DNA of 64,000 nt from an uncultured Oscillospiraceae bacterium (GCA_934466475.1 CAKSLI010000010.1:4115-68114); one strand, 5' to 3'; shown: positions 1 through 8,644, counted from the stretch's first letter. Translations and numbers: made by a program. Notes: generated from the sequence alone by a model not told the origin.

Positions 1-800
1 TCGCCGAAGCAGTCGATTATGTCATCGAGCGCGGACGGCTCTGCATGGAGTTCCAGCGGGATTTTTTCTCCGCTGAAATTGCTGACGGTGCTTTGAACGT
101 ACTCGGAAATCCGCATATCCGGATTCTTTCCGAGCAGCTTTTCCGCGGGAACTGCGGGCAGCTCTGAAACTGCAGTATTCCGCATTCTGTCCAGCCGATA
201 ACAGGAAAGGTTATCGTAACCGTGCGTATTTCCGATGAGGTAGTACTGATCTCCGCGCCGATAAATGGAATATGGACTGACGGTATAAACGTAACCGCTG
301 CGTTTCAGCGATTTCTTCAAGTCCGCAGAGGTAAAACTGTACTGAAACGTTATCATCTTTCCGTGCCGGATAGCATTCAGAATTTTATCGACCGCATAGC
401 TGACCGAACCGGATTTGTTTTCCCAGTGGATCTGCGTGACGCTGCGGAGCGCCTTGCAGCCAGCCGCGCTCGAAAGCCTGCTAATACGCTCGGTCAGGGA
501 TTTTGTCTGCTCGGCAGTCAGAAAACGCGAACTCTGCGCGGAATCCATAAGGATTTTCAGCTCCCAGTCCTCGAAAGTGCGGCTGCCGATGTAAAACCCT
601 AGTTTGTTGTCCGTGTGCAGGATTATGTCGAGGCCGTATTCCGACAGCGCCGCGATATCACGCAGCACGGATTTCCGCTCGGCTTCTATCCCCATCAGCC
701 GTAGCCGCTCTGTTATGCGGTTTGCGGTTATCGGGTGGAGCTCGTCGGTTTCGTTCAGAATGTCAAGAACGGCAAGCAGTTTCTGTTTGTTTTTCTCCAT
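1..800 (-). CDS. WYL-domain transcriptional regulator (C-terminus off window)
   Basis: I translated this leftward frame by hand; it is open from an ATG at 800 to the left edge, giving 266 visible residues. The first 70 residues look like a DeoR-type winged helix (MEKNKQKLLAVLDIL, then a recognition segment with ERKSVLRDIAAL). Residues about 140-215 match the WYL ligand-sensing domain: a segment ending QYYLIGNTHGY followed by CYRLDRM, where the family's W-Y-L core and conserved R-L-D-R-I lie. WYL proteins are cytoplasmic DNA-binding regulators that sense nucleic-acid or nucleotide ligands and often control defence or stress genes. The start is supported by GGAGGTG eight bases upstream. It is divergent from the nuclease-like gene at 936, which it may regulate. 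The missing C-terminus is only the window edge. Confidence 0.85.
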   Translation of the reverse strand, partial: MEKNKQKLLAVLDILNETDELHPITANRITERLRLMGIEAERKSVLRDIAALSEYGLDIILHTDNKLGFYIGSRTFEDWELKILMDSAQSSRFLTAEQTKSLTERISRLSSAAGCKALRSVTQIHWENKSGSVSYAVDKILNAIRHGKMITFQYSFTSADLKKSLKRSGYVYTVSPYSIYRRGDQYYLIGNTHGYDNLSCYRLDRMRNTAVSELPAVPAEKLLGKNPDMRISEYVQSTVSNFSGEKIPLELHAEPSALDDIIDCFG

Positions 801-866
801 GGCGCACCTCCATTAAATGTATTATAGCATATTACCCAGGACAAAACAAGTACCTGTCCGATACAG

Positions 867-895
867 TTGACATACAAGTCAATGTGTGATATACT
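867..895 (+). promoter_or_regulatory. Sigma-A promoter with overlapping inverted repeat
   Basis: TTGACA at 867-872 and TATACT at 890-895 are separated by exactly 17 bp and read towards the gene at 936. The -35 box lies inside an inverted repeat, TTGAC at 867-871 and GTCAA at 878-882, which could be the operator of the divergent WYL regulator. The operator role is inference. Confidence 0.8.
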
Positions 896-935
896 TGATT
901 TGGCAGGTAATTTATGACTGAAAGGAAGTATCATC

Positions 936-1628
936 ATGACATACGAAGAATCAGATATCAGGTCAAAATGCATTGAAGCAATGAAAGAACCGCAGAATTT
1001 CTACAAGAAAGATTTCGTGAACTACCGCGGAAAATTTCCGAACACCGGCGTTTATTTCAACGAAGCGGTAGCGGAATTTGTTATAGCGCATTTTGATGAA
1101 TTAGTCGGAGGAATACCGCAGATAACACGGCAGACCACCTACAAGACTGCCGGGCACGATGGTAATTATGACCCCGCTTCAAACCGCGTTGAGGAACAAA
1201 TCGCAATGGATATGTTCAGGCAGGGCGATTTCGATTTTATCGGAAAGGTGATAGACTACCAGACGCCGCTGAAAAACATCAAGTATGATGATATCGGGAA
1301 AATAGACATGCTGTCCTACAATAAGGCTGACGGGACTTTGCGTATTCTCGAGCTGAAAAAGCCAGACAGCAAGGAAACCATGCTCCGCTGTGCGCTGGAA
1401 TCGTTCACTTATCTGCGGACGGTGGACAGGGACAAGCTGGTTGCCGACTTCGGACTTCCGGCTGATACGGTAGTCAGGGCTTGTCCGCTGGTATTCCTGA
1501 ACGGGGTCCAGCATGAGGAATGGCTCGAGGTAAAGCGCCCGAACCTCCATAAATTCATGAGTGTTAACGATATCCAGCCTTTCTTTGTGGAGAGAACCGG
1601 GAGCGGATATAAGGTTTTTAGCGCTTAA
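936..1628 (+). CDS. PD-(D/E)XK nuclease-like protein, function unknown
   Basis: The 230-residue product carries a pattern typical of the PD-(D/E)XK nuclease fold: GKID with Asp124, then a strand ending LRILELKK with Glu139 and Lys141, followed by a helix (LRCALESFTYL). The acidic residue, the ExK pair about 15 residues later and the downstream helix match the catalytic core shared by restriction enzymes and related nucleases. I do not recognise the specific family, and many PD-(D/E)XK-like proteins are inactive. It starts at an ATG preceded by GAAAGGAAG and follows a consensus promoter. Its neighbour is a divergent WYL regulator, an arrangement common for stress or defence genes. Its probable terminator (1856-1877) is separated from the stop codon by a MITE insertion. 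Confidence 0.6.
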   Translation: MTYEESDIRSKCIEAMKEPQNFYKKDFVNYRGKFPNTGVYFNEAVAEFVIAHFDELVGGIPQITRQTTYKTAGHDGNYDPASNRVEEQIAMDMFRQGDFDFIGKVIDYQTPLKNIKYDDIGKIDMLSYNKADGTLRILELKKPDSKETMLRCALESFTYLRTVDRDKLVADFGLPADTVVRACPLVFLNGVQHEEWLEVKRPNLHKFMSVNDIQPFFVERTGSGYKVFSA

Positions 1629-1681
1629 ATTCGAATTACATAAACATGATATCATTGATCACTGATTTTAATTTTACGTTA

Positions 1682-1843
1682 GGTAACCTCTAAAAACCTC
1701 CTTCACGGCAGATTTCTATGACTTATATCATCTGCTGCGTTACCAAACCTTGAAATACATACAGTATTACTGCGGTTTGTTGCCTTGCATCTGATATAAG
1801 TCATATACGAAATCTGCTCGTGTCCCGGTTTTTAGAGGTTACC
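1682..1843. mobile_element. 162-bp MITE with 17-bp perfect terminal inverted repeats
   Basis: The ends are perfect inverted copies of GGTAACCTCTAAAAACC (1682-1698 and 1827-1843). The element is flanked by a 4-bp direct repeat, GTTA at 1678-1681 and 1844-1847, as expected for a target-site duplication. Inside, GCAGATTTC and TGACTTATATCA on the left have inverted counterparts TGATATAAGTCA and GAAATCTGC on the right, so the single strand can fold into one long hairpin. It has no coding capacity and would be moved in trans by an unidentified transposase. It lies between the stop of the nuclease-like gene and the likely terminator of that gene. The element at 52776-52948 has the same layout. Confidence 0.85.
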
Positions 1844-1855
1844 GTTAAATATTGT

Positions 1856-1877
1856 GCCGCTCAAAAAAATGAGCGGC
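1856..1877 (+). terminator. Hairpin terminator of the nuclease-like gene, displaced by the MITE
   Basis: GCCGCTCA at 1856-1863 pairs with TGAGCGGC at 1870-1877 across an A-rich loop. Only a short T tract follows (CTTTTG). It is the first hairpin downstream of the gene ending at 1628 outside the MITE. No gene is seen between here and 2116. Confidence 0.55.
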
Positions 1878-2115
1878 ATGCTTTTGCATTATTGCACTTT
1901 TTGGCAATATCAATACCATCACACTGCTGATACCGACCACAATAATGAATTCAAGTCACGGCTTATAATCACCGGACAGCGGAAAATCTCAGTAAATAAC
2001 TGATTCCACTCCATAGAATTTTGTCGAAACCACATGAATAATTCCACGGAAAAGACAGACAATACCTCCACAAAGCAGAAATGCTGATTTATTAAAACAA
2101 CGGAGGAATTTATAT

Positions 2116-2658
2116 ATGAAAGCTACCGGAATCGTCCGCCGTATCGACGACCTCGGACGTATCGTTATCCCAAAGGAAATCAGGCGCACCATGCGTATCC
2201 GCGAGGGCGACCCCCTTGAGATCTACACCAGCCCCGACGGCGAGGTCATCTTCAAGAAATACTCGCCGGTTGGCGAGATATCCTGCACCGCGTCGCAGTA
2301 CGCTGACGTGCTCTCAAAGGTAGGCGGCTGCCCCGCGGTCATCTGCGACCGCGACCACGTTATCGCCGTTTCCGGAATGGCAAAAAAGGAGGTCATCGAG
2401 CGCCGCGTATCCGGCTCCCTGGAGGATCTCATCGAGCAGAGAAAGAGCCACATTTACCGCAGCCGCGAAGACCAGAAGCTCAATCCAATCGAAGGCATAG
2501 ACCGCTACGCGATAGCAGCCTCCCCTATTCTTTCGCAGGGCGATGTGAACGGAGCCGTTATCATGCTCTCCGGGGACGACAACGAATTCGCCACCAGCGA
2601 ACAGAGCGCTCTCGTCCAGGCGGCGGCAATGTACTTCGGCAAACAAATGGAAGAATAA
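2116..2658 (+). CDS. spoVT: SpoVT/AbrB-type sporulation regulator
   Basis: The 180-residue protein has the two-domain plan and normal length of stage V sporulation protein T. Residues 1-50 are an AbrB swapped-hairpin DNA-binding domain (ATGIVRRIDDLGRIVIPKEI, then RIREGDPLEIY). Residues about 60-178 form a GAF-like domain. In Bacillus, SpoVT is made in the forespore under sigma-G and modulates forespore genes, so its presence points to an endospore former. The start is an ATG with GGAGG nine bases upstream. It is monocistronic, with its own terminator at 2664. No clear sigma-A promoter is visible in the 230 bp upstream, which fits forespore control but does not prove it. Confidence 0.88.
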   Translation: MKATGIVRRIDDLGRIVIPKEIRRTMRIREGDPLEIYTSPDGEVIFKKYSPVGEISCTASQYADVLSKVGGCPAVICDRDHVIAVSGMAKKEVIERRVSGSLEDLIEQRKSHIYRSREDQKLNPIEGIDRYAIAASPILSQGDVNGAVIMLSGDDNEFATSEQSALVQAAAMYFGKQMEE

Positions 2659-2663
2659 ATTTC

Positions 2664-2695
2664 AGGCTCTGCCCGATCTGCGGCAGAGCCCTTTT
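2664..2695 (+). terminator. Rho-independent terminator after spoVT
   Basis: GGCTCTGCC pairs perfectly with GGCAGAGCC across an 8-base loop and is followed by CTTTT, immediately downstream of the SpoVT stop codon. Confidence 0.85.
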
Positions 2696-2701
2696 ATGTC
2701 A

Positions 2702-2730
2702 TTGACAATCCCGCGGAATAGTACTATAAT
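2702..2730 (+). promoter_or_regulatory. Consensus sigma-A promoter of the EamA-queH-MATE operon
   Basis: TTGACA at 2702-2707 and TATAAT at 2725-2730 are both perfect consensus boxes with a 17-bp spacer. Transcription would start about 25 bp before the EamA start codon. Strong constitutive expression is expected. Confidence 0.92.
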
Positions 2731-2760
2731 AGTCCTATAAACACAAAAGAAGGACGAAAA

Positions 2761-3708
2761 ATGACTAAATATCTTTCAAAAATCTGGGTGGTGCTTCTCA
2801 TCGCCTTTTTCTGCTGTGCGCTGTGGGGAAGCGCATTCCCAATGATAAAAATAGGCTACCAGCAGTTCGGGATAACCGAAAGCGGTCCCGGAGCGAAGCT
2901 ACTTTTCGCCGGAGTGCGCTTCTTTATCGCAGGAATACTCGCCTGGGCCGCCGGGAGCCTTTCAGCCCGAAAACCGCTCCTGCCGGAAAAGGGGGACTTT
3001 AAGCGGATTGCCGTGCTCAGCCTGTTCCAGACTATTTTGCAGTACGCTTTCTTCTACATAGGACTTTCCCACTGCACCGGCGTGAAATCCTCGATAATCA
3101 ACGGCTCCGGAGCGTTCGTTGTGATACTCCTGACAACGCTGGTCTTCCGCATGGAAAAGCTCACGCCAAAGAAGCTCATCGGCTGTATTCTGGGATTCGC
3201 GGGGATCTTTGTCATCAACCTCGGCGGCGATCTCAGCGGCTTTGCGTGGAACGGAGAGGGCTTTATTTTCCTCACCGTGCTGAGCTACGCCTGCTCCACA
3301 ATCTTCATCAAGAAATACACCGCTCAGGGGGCCTCCCCGGTAATGCTGTCGGCGTATCAGTTCGTATTCGGCGGGATAGTGCTAGCGGCTCTAGGACTTG
3401 CCCTCGGCGGCGCAAACGAGCAGTGGCAGATATCCGGCGCGGGGACTGGCACCCTGCTGTGGCTGAGCTTCGTTTCGGCGGCGGCTTACAGCCTGTGGGC
3501 GGTGCTCCTGAAGCACAATCCGGTCAGCCGCGTGGCGGTTTTCGGATTCCTCAACCCCGTCTGCGGAGTGCTGCTCTCCGCCATTCTCCTGGACGAACAG
3601 GGGCAGGCGTTCAGCTGGCAGGCGGTCGCGGCGCTCCTGCTGGTGAGCCTCGGAATATTCATCGTAAACTTTGAGAAAAAGCCCGCGCCGGGCGGAAAGG
3701 CACAGTAA
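2761..3708 (+). CDS. EamA/DMT-family 10-TM transporter
   Basis: The 315-residue product has the hydrophobic profile of two five-helix EamA repeats. The first begins FFCCALWGSAFPMIKIGYQQF, with the G-x-x-F motif of family helix 1. The second begins after about residue 155 with YACSTIFIKKY. EamA proteins of the drug/metabolite transporter superfamily export or exchange small metabolites across the cytoplasmic membrane; the substrate cannot be read from sequence. AGAAGGA precedes the ATG. The stop codon overlaps the queH start (TAATG), so the two genes are translationally coupled. A role in queuosine precursor traffic is conceivable but unsupported. Confidence 0.88.
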   Translation: MTKYLSKIWVVLLIAFFCCALWGSAFPMIKIGYQQFGITESGPGAKLLFAGVRFFIAGILAWAAGSLSARKPLLPEKGDFKRIAVLSLFQTILQYAFFYIGLSHCTGVKSSIINGSGAFVVILLTTLVFRMEKLTPKKLIGCILGFAGIFVINLGGDLSGFAWNGEGFIFLTVLSYACSTIFIKKYTAQGASPVMLSAYQFVFGGIVLAALGLALGGANEQWQISGAGTGTLLWLSFVSAAAYSLWAVLLKHNPVSRVAVFGFLNPVCGVLLSAILLDEQGQAFSWQAVAALLLVSLGIFIVNFEKKPAPGGKAQ

Positions 3709-4358
3709 TGCAGAAGCAGAACTACCAGAAAATGCTCGAGAGCATAATCAGCTCTATCCCGGAGGGAGAAGCGCCAACGCTGCTCCTGCACAGCTGCTGC
3801 GCGCCCTGCTCCAGCTACTGCCTGGAATACCTCGCGCAGTATTTCCGCATTACCCTGCTCTACTACAACCCGAATATCTCCCCTAAAGAGGAATTCGACA
3901 AGCGCACTGCGGAGCTTCGCAGGCTTGTGTCAGAGCTCCCGATGAAATACCCCGCGCAGGTCGTGGTGCCGGAATACCGCCCGGAAGAATTCTACTCCGC
4001 CGTAAAGGGGCTGGAGGATATCCCGGAGGGCGGCGAGCGCTGCTTCGTGTGCTACCGCCTGCGGCTGGAACGCTCCGCGCAGTATGCCGCCGACCACGGC
4101 TTCGACTATTTCTGCTCCACTCTGTCGATAAGCCCGATGAAAAACGCCGAGAAACTGAACTCAATAGGCGCGGAATTATCCGAAATATACCCGGTGAAGC
4201 TGCTCCCCTCCGATTTCAAGAAAAAGGGCGGCTATCTGCGCTCAATAGAGCTCTCGAGGGAATACGGGCTGTACCGTCAGAACTACTGCGGCTGCGTATT
4301 CTCAAAGCGCGAGGCTGAACAGCGGGGAGCGCACAAAAATTCCGAAGGAGAATCCTGA
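3708..4358 (+). CDS. queH: Epoxyqueuosine reductase QueH
   Basis: QueH (formerly DUF208) reduces epoxyqueuosine to queuosine in the wobble position of GUN tRNAs, using an iron-sulfur cluster rather than the cobalamin of QueG. The 216-residue protein shows the diagnostic cysteines: HSCCAPCS with Cys30, Cys31 and Cys34, CFVC with Cys112 and Cys115, and CGC with Cys194 and Cys196. Length and spacing fit the family. The start ATG overlaps the stop of the upstream EamA gene, and the MATE gene follows after one base, so the three genes are one operon. Confidence 0.93.
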   Translation: MQKQNYQKMLESIISSIPEGEAPTLLLHSCCAPCSSYCLEYLAQYFRITLLYYNPNISPKEEFDKRTAELRRLVSELPMKYPAQVVVPEYRPEEFYSAVKGLEDIPEGGERCFVCYRLRLERSAQYAADHGFDYFCSTLSISPMKNAEKLNSIGAELSEIYPVKLLPSDFKKKGGYLRSIELSREYGLYRQNYCGCVFSKREAEQRGAHKNSEGES

Positions 4359-4359
4359 C

Positions 4360-5727
4360 GTGCATATAAAAAACCGTGACCTCACCACCGGAAGCATCAG
4401 CCGCGGACTGTGGGCGTTTGCCGTTCCGCTCATGCTCGGAAACGTGCTCCAGCAGTTCTACAACCTCGCGGACACATGGGTGGTCGGAAAATACATAGGC
4501 GACGGCGCACTGGCGGCTGTGGGCTCGTCATACACGCTGCTGACGTTCCTGACCTCCGTGATAATCGGGCTGTCGCTGGGCACCGGCTCGTTCGTTTCCA
4601 TGGCTTTCGGACGGAAGCAGAACGACGTCATCCGCAGCGGTATTTTCATGTCCGCAGTGCTCATCGGGACGATTGCTCTTGCGATGACCGGGCTTTTCTA
4701 CGCGCTTCTTGACCCGATAATCTCCACGCTCCTCGTGCCGGAGGAGATAGTCCCGGATATGCGGACGTACCTTTCATGGGTGTTCATCGGGTTCTTTGCA
4801 ACGTTCCTGTACAACTACGTCTCGAATCTCCTGCGGAGCCTTGGTAACTCCACGGTGCCGCTGATATTCCTCGGGATTTCGGTAGTGCTGAACGTTGGGC
4901 TTGACCTGCTGTTCGTTATCCCGCTCGGCTGGGGTATCGCGGGAGCCGCGGCGGCTACCGTCATCGCACAGTATATTTCGGGTATCGGCATTGTTGTATA
5001 CTTCCTCGCCACCTGTCCGGAATACCGCCCGAAACGCTCCGATATGCACTGGAACCGCGCGCATTTCCGCAGCATACTGTCGCTGTCGGGGCTGACCTGC
5101 CTCCAGCAGTCGGTGATGAACCTGGGTATTCTTATGGTGCAGGCGGTCGTGAACAGCTTCGGCTCCGTAGTCATGGCGGCGTTTGCAGTTGCCGTGAAAA
5201 TAGACACGATAGCCTATATGCCGGTGCAGGACCTCGGAAATGCGTTCTCGGTGTTTGTCGCACAGAATCACGGTGCCGGGCTCCCGCAGCGCATAAGGTC
5301 CGGGATAAGGCAGACGCTTGCCAGCACAGCCATTTTCTGCGCGGTGATAAGTCTGCTGGTATGCCTTTTCGCGGAGCCGCTGATGCTGCTGTTCGTGGAC
5401 GGCTCCAGCATGCAGACCGCCGCGGTCGGCGCGGAGTACCTCCGGACGGAGGGCGCGTGCTACATCGGGATCGGAATTCTGTTCATGATGTACGGCTACT
5501 ACCGGGCAGTGAACAAGCCGTTCATGTCGGTAGTGCTGACGGTCATCTCCCTCGGAACGCGCGTGGTTCTCGCGAATGTGCTCTCCGCAGTGCCTGAGAT
5601 AGGCGTTTTCGGCATCTGGATATCCATTCCGATAGGGTGGTTCCTCGCGGACAGCGCGGGGGCTGTGTATTTTGCCCTCCATGAACGAAAACGGTATTCC
5701 CCGGCTGAGAAATCCGCCGGAAAATAG
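4360..5727 (+). CDS. MATE-family efflux transporter
   Basis: The 455-residue polytopic membrane protein matches the MATE (NorM/DinF-like) family: TTGSISRGLWAFAVPLMLGN at the N-terminus, QQFYNLADTWVVGKYIG in the first helices, and a related second half beginning LSGLTCLQQSVMNLGILMVQ. MATE proteins export cationic drugs or metabolites using a proton or sodium gradient. The start is a GTG, chosen because GAAGGAG sits nine bases upstream and no in-frame ATG is nearby. It follows queH by one base and is the last gene of the operon. Confidence 0.92.
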   Translation: MHIKNRDLTTGSISRGLWAFAVPLMLGNVLQQFYNLADTWVVGKYIGDGALAAVGSSYTLLTFLTSVIIGLSLGTGSFVSMAFGRKQNDVIRSGIFMSAVLIGTIALAMTGLFYALLDPIISTLLVPEEIVPDMRTYLSWVFIGFFATFLYNYVSNLLRSLGNSTVPLIFLGISVVLNVGLDLLFVIPLGWGIAGAAAATVIAQYISGIGIVVYFLATCPEYRPKRSDMHWNRAHFRSILSLSGLTCLQQSVMNLGILMVQAVVNSFGSVVMAAFAVAVKIDTIAYMPVQDLGNAFSVFVAQNHGAGLPQRIRSGIRQTLASTAIFCAVISLLVCLFAEPLMLLFVDGSSMQTAAVGAEYLRTEGACYIGIGILFMMYGYYRAVNKPFMSVVLTVISLGTRVVLANVLSAVPEIGVFGIWISIPIGWFLADSAGAVYFALHERKRYSPAEKSAGK

Positions 5728-5730
5728 CGC

Positions 5731-5759
5731 TTGACTTTCTGAATCAGTTGATGTATAAT
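5731..5759 (+). promoter_or_regulatory. Sigma-A promoter of the lipoprotein gene
   Basis: TTGACT at 5731-5736 and TATAAT at 5754-5759 with a 17-bp spacer, starting three bases after the MATE stop codon, so the lipoprotein has its own promoter. Confidence 0.88.
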
Positions 5760-5783
5760 ACTGGTGAAGGGAGTGGTAATTTT

Positions 5784-6617
5784 ATGAAAAAAGCATTGGC
5801 TCTGACCGCTTTTCTGGCACTGTGTACAGGTTTTACAGGGTGCTCCGCAGCACCGGCTTCTTCAGCAGAATCAGTTGTGGAACCGGTCGGCAGCTCATCT
5901 GCCGAATCAGGCGGCAACTCAATTGTCGAATCAGCCAGCGAATCAGGCTCTGAGAACAGCAGTATTCCGGCGATACTTACGGACAACGAAAATCCGCCGC
6001 TGACCGCCGATTCATTTACCGACAGCGAAGGCACGGGTATTCCGCAGTCGTATGAGGAGCTTCAGGACTTCATCAGCCCATTTTCGGAGGTAAATTTCCT
6101 GGGGCTTGAGATAGTAAGGCGCTATTCCCCCGAAGAGGCATACGAAGCCACAGACGACGATATATACTTATACGGCTCCACATTGTACGACATTCATATT
6201 ACTTATGATTATCTCAACGCTCAGCCGCTGGATATCAATACGAAGCTCTGCTCGGCGGGCACGGCGGAAAAACAGCACGAGGGCTACCCGCCGTATTCAG
6301 AGGGCGACAAATTCGCCGGATTTCTGCTTCAATTTGACCCGGACGATGTAAACGTTGAATTCCCGGAACTCCTGTTCGCAGTTGACGACAGCGCCGATCC
6401 TCCGGTCGGATATCATGTCGGCTTCGACGAAATCGACTTCACCGACAAGGACGCAAACAGTATAGGAGACAGCGATTTCACAGCGACAGCCGTTGTCACA
6501 ACAACGTCGAACAATCCCGTCACCTATACGGACAGGATACCCATGGACGCGCTGACCGATTTCCTGCGGAACGACTGGACGGAAAGAGGATATGAACTGA
6601 ATACTCCGCTTAACTAA
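5784..6617 (+). CDS. Lipoprotein of unknown function
   Basis: I chose the ATG at 5784 rather than 5748. It has GAAGGGAG at the right distance and begins a classic lipoprotein signal peptide, MKKALALTAFLALCTGFTGC, whose Cys20 would be lipidated. The 5748 start would lie inside the promoter. The mature protein has a Ser/Glu/Ala-rich linker (to about residue 80) and an acidic globular domain of about 190 residues with no motif I recognise. It should be anchored on the outer face of the cytoplasmic membrane. It is monocistronic. Confidence 0.8.
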   Translation: MKKALALTAFLALCTGFTGCSAAPASSAESVVEPVGSSSAESGGNSIVESASESGSENSSIPAILTDNENPPLTADSFTDSEGTGIPQSYEELQDFISPFSEVNFLGLEIVRRYSPEEAYEATDDDIYLYGSTLYDIHITYDYLNAQPLDINTKLCSAGTAEKQHEGYPPYSEGDKFAGFLLQFDPDDVNVEFPELLFAVDDSADPPVGYHVGFDEIDFTDKDANSIGDSDFTATAVVTTTSNNPVTYTDRIPMDALTDFLRNDWTERGYELNTPLN

Positions 6618-6621
6618 GAAT

Positions 6622-6899
6622 ACGGGCGCTGGAAAAAATCCAGCGCCCGTGAGACCGTCGAAAAAGTACCAACGGCATTAAAGTTTTAAAGAAACTGTGG
6701 GGGAAAACTCTTGTTTTCCCCCACACCCCTTTAGCGCTTTTGGAGCGTAAAACCGCACTCCGTGCGGAGTGGCGGGGGCTTTGCCCCCACACCCCCACTA
6801 CCTTTTGCACGGCAAAAGGTAGCGAAAACCGATAGCGCTACGCGCAAATTTTATAGTTTTTCGACAAGCTGACGGGCGCTGGAAAAAAACAGCGCCCGT
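6622..6899. repeat. Palindromic intergenic repeat flanked by duplicated terminator hairpins
   Basis: The 290 bp between the two convergent genes hold no ORF of interest but are highly structured. Near-identical hairpins flank the region: ACGGGCGCTGG...CAGCGCCCGT at 6622-6650 and again at 6872-6899, the second followed by ATTTTTT. Between them is an imperfect palindrome whose ends are GTCGAAAAA (6656-6664) and TTTTTCGAC (6855-6863). It contains at least four nested hairpins, for example GTGGGGGAAAAC/GTTTTCCCCCAC, CGCACTCC/GGAGTG, GGGGGC/GCCCCC and ACCTTTTGC/GCAAAAGGT. The outer hairpins can act as terminators for the convergent lipoprotein and eCIS operons. The inner part looks like a dispersed repeat that inserted there. 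Confidence 0.75.
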
Positions 6900-6904
6900 A
6901 TTTT

Positions 6905-8626
6905 TTACAGCTCCTTGTGCTTGCTTACGATAATGTAATTCACTGCTTTCTTCGTGGGGTACTTCACGCTTGTCGCCGTAACCGTATAGACTCCCTCGGA
7001 GGACGGCGCCTTGTAGATCCCGTTGCGGCTTATCGTTCCGCCGTTCTTGTCCTCTACGTTCCATATACAATTGTGGTCGTCGCTGCCCTCTATCAGGCAC
7101 TCAAGGCTGATCGTTCCACGCGGCTCTATGTTTACGAGATTCGGCTTTATCGAAATGGATACGTTCTCGACTTCCATCATGTCAGCCGCCGTCTTTTCCT
7201 CGGCGCGGACTGCCTGCCAGTGGAGCCTTATGCTTCCCGCATTCACGCGGTCGAGCAGCTTTACCGCTATCCGGAACGTTCCCTTTTTGCTGTACGAGAT
7301 TATGCTCCAGCTCAGATTCGGAAAATCCATGCCGTAGGGACTGCCCTCGAAAAGCCCGGGGTCGCCGAATATCACGATATCGTCATTATTGCCGTTAAAG
7401 CTGTCGGCGCACTCGAATCCCACGCTGTAAGAGATGTTCCCCTCTCCAAGCCCGTGCACTATCTCCTGAGAATAATACACCTTTCCGCGCAGGTCGTTGG
7501 TAATGTCTATGCTCTCCACGCCGCTTGAAACATTGCTCTTTTCCGGCGCGGTCTTCTCCTGCCTGCCTGTTTCTGCGGAGGAAATCACGCGCTCCTCCTC
7601 CGGCTGAGCCGGTATACGGCTGTACAGATACTCCAGCGGCGCGCTGATTATGTACTGGTCAAACGGGAGCGCCCGCACCATCTCAATGCGCGGAGCCTCG
7701 CGCCCTCCGGTCAGGAAAAATTCCGCGAGGTACAGCGGCGTGCTCTCATAAACTCCGGACATATCCGCGTGGAAGTACTCCCGGCGGAGCCTGTCGCTCA
7801 CCGGCTCGTCTATGAGTTCAAAGGTCGCCGCCGCGCCCGGACAGCCGGAGACCTCCTCGTCGCCTATCGTTATCCGTATAGCCTCCGCCGGCACGGAAAC
7901 CAGCCCCATTCCGGCGCTGCGGTGCTTCGGGCGGAGTATCACGCGCTCCTGCCGTATGTCGCAGGTGTCGGTCGCGTTGTAGTAGGAGGATTCCGCGTCA
8001 CAGAGGTCATCGCTGTGGAACGAAAGTCCCACTGAAAGGCTTTTGTCCAGCCCGCGCTTTTCCACGGTCAGGGTGATGACAAGGCTTTCGCGGACGTTCA
8101 CGTACTTCGGGACGGACATAGTTACCGATACGTTTTCGGTGCGGAATATCTCCACAACCGTCTCAGAAAGGCGGCACAGCCCGCAGGAAAGCTCCGCGGG
8201 GCGCTCGTTCGTGAGGTACACCCGGCAGCTCTCCTTTACCCGGTCGTATTCAGTCCTGCCGCTGTCGGAAACGGGCGCGGCGCGGTCGATCGGGAATTCC
8301 GCGTATTCTATGCAGAGATATGTGTTCGCGGAAAGGTCGAGCTCCTCCCAGCCGTCGGTGGCGGTGAGGTTCTTCAGCAGGGGAGTTCCTACCGCAATAT
8401 CCCTGCCGTAACCGTCAATGGCGCAGCCGGCTTCCACCGAGTAGTTCACGTCATCCACCGCAACGATGTCAAGACCGGATATCACGCCGCAGCCGCATAC
8501 GCTCCCGCGGACCGCGCGGAATTTCCCGCCGATATAGTTCTGCTCCTCGCGGAAATCCCGCACGGTGAGCTGCTTTCCCTTATAATAGTTCGGTTTTACG
8601 AACGGAAAAATATCATTGTAATTCAT
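6905..8626 (-). CDS. eCIS baseplate-distal/fibre-like protein with C-terminal Ig-like domain
   Basis: This 573-residue protein is the last gene of the leftward eCIS operon. Its N-terminus (PFVKPNYYKGKQLTVRDFRE, then a segment with CGVISGL and DGYGRDI) resembles a module found in other eCIS and phage-tail-like loci that sits near the tail-fibre genes. The middle is beta-rich and unrecognised. Residues about 490-573 read as a bacterial Ig-like domain (ISIKPNLVNIEPRG, GIYKAPSSEGVYTVTA). By position after gpI-like protein it is the best candidate for the exposed receptor-binding or surface-contact component. No signal peptide is present. AAGGAG precedes the ATG. The specific role is inference. 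Confidence 0.6.
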   Translation of the reverse strand: MNYNDIFPFVKPNYYKGKQLTVRDFREEQNYIGGKFRAVRGSVCGCGVISGLDIVAVDDVNYSVEAGCAIDGYGRDIAVGTPLLKNLTATDGWEELDLSANTYLCIEYAEFPIDRAAPVSDSGRTEYDRVKESCRVYLTNERPAELSCGLCRLSETVVEIFRTENVSVTMSVPKYVNVRESLVITLTVEKRGLDKSLSVGLSFHSDDLCDAESSYYNATDTCDIRQERVILRPKHRSAGMGLVSVPAEAIRITIGDEEVSGCPGAAATFELIDEPVSDRLRREYFHADMSGVYESTPLYLAEFFLTGGREAPRIEMVRALPFDQYIISAPLEYLYSRIPAQPEEERVISSAETGRQEKTAPEKSNVSSGVESIDITNDLRGKVYYSQEIVHGLGEGNISYSVGFECADSFNGNNDDIVIFGDPGLFEGSPYGMDFPNLSWSIISYSKKGTFRIAVKLLDRVNAGSIRLHWQAVRAEEKTAADMMEVENVSISIKPNLVNIEPRGTISLECLIEGSDDHNCIWNVEDKNGGTISRNGIYKAPSSEGVYTVTATSVKYPTKKAVNYIIVSKHKEL

Positions 8627-8644
8627 GGCTGCTCCTTTCCAGCG

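Noticed and set aside
2035-2064. Possible sigma-G promoter before spoVT (TGAATA and CAATAC)
   Set aside because: The -10 match is poor; not reported as a promoter.
4774-5682. 302-aa frame opposite the MATE gene
   Set aside because: Shadow of a certain gene; the translation has no domain and no ribosome site.
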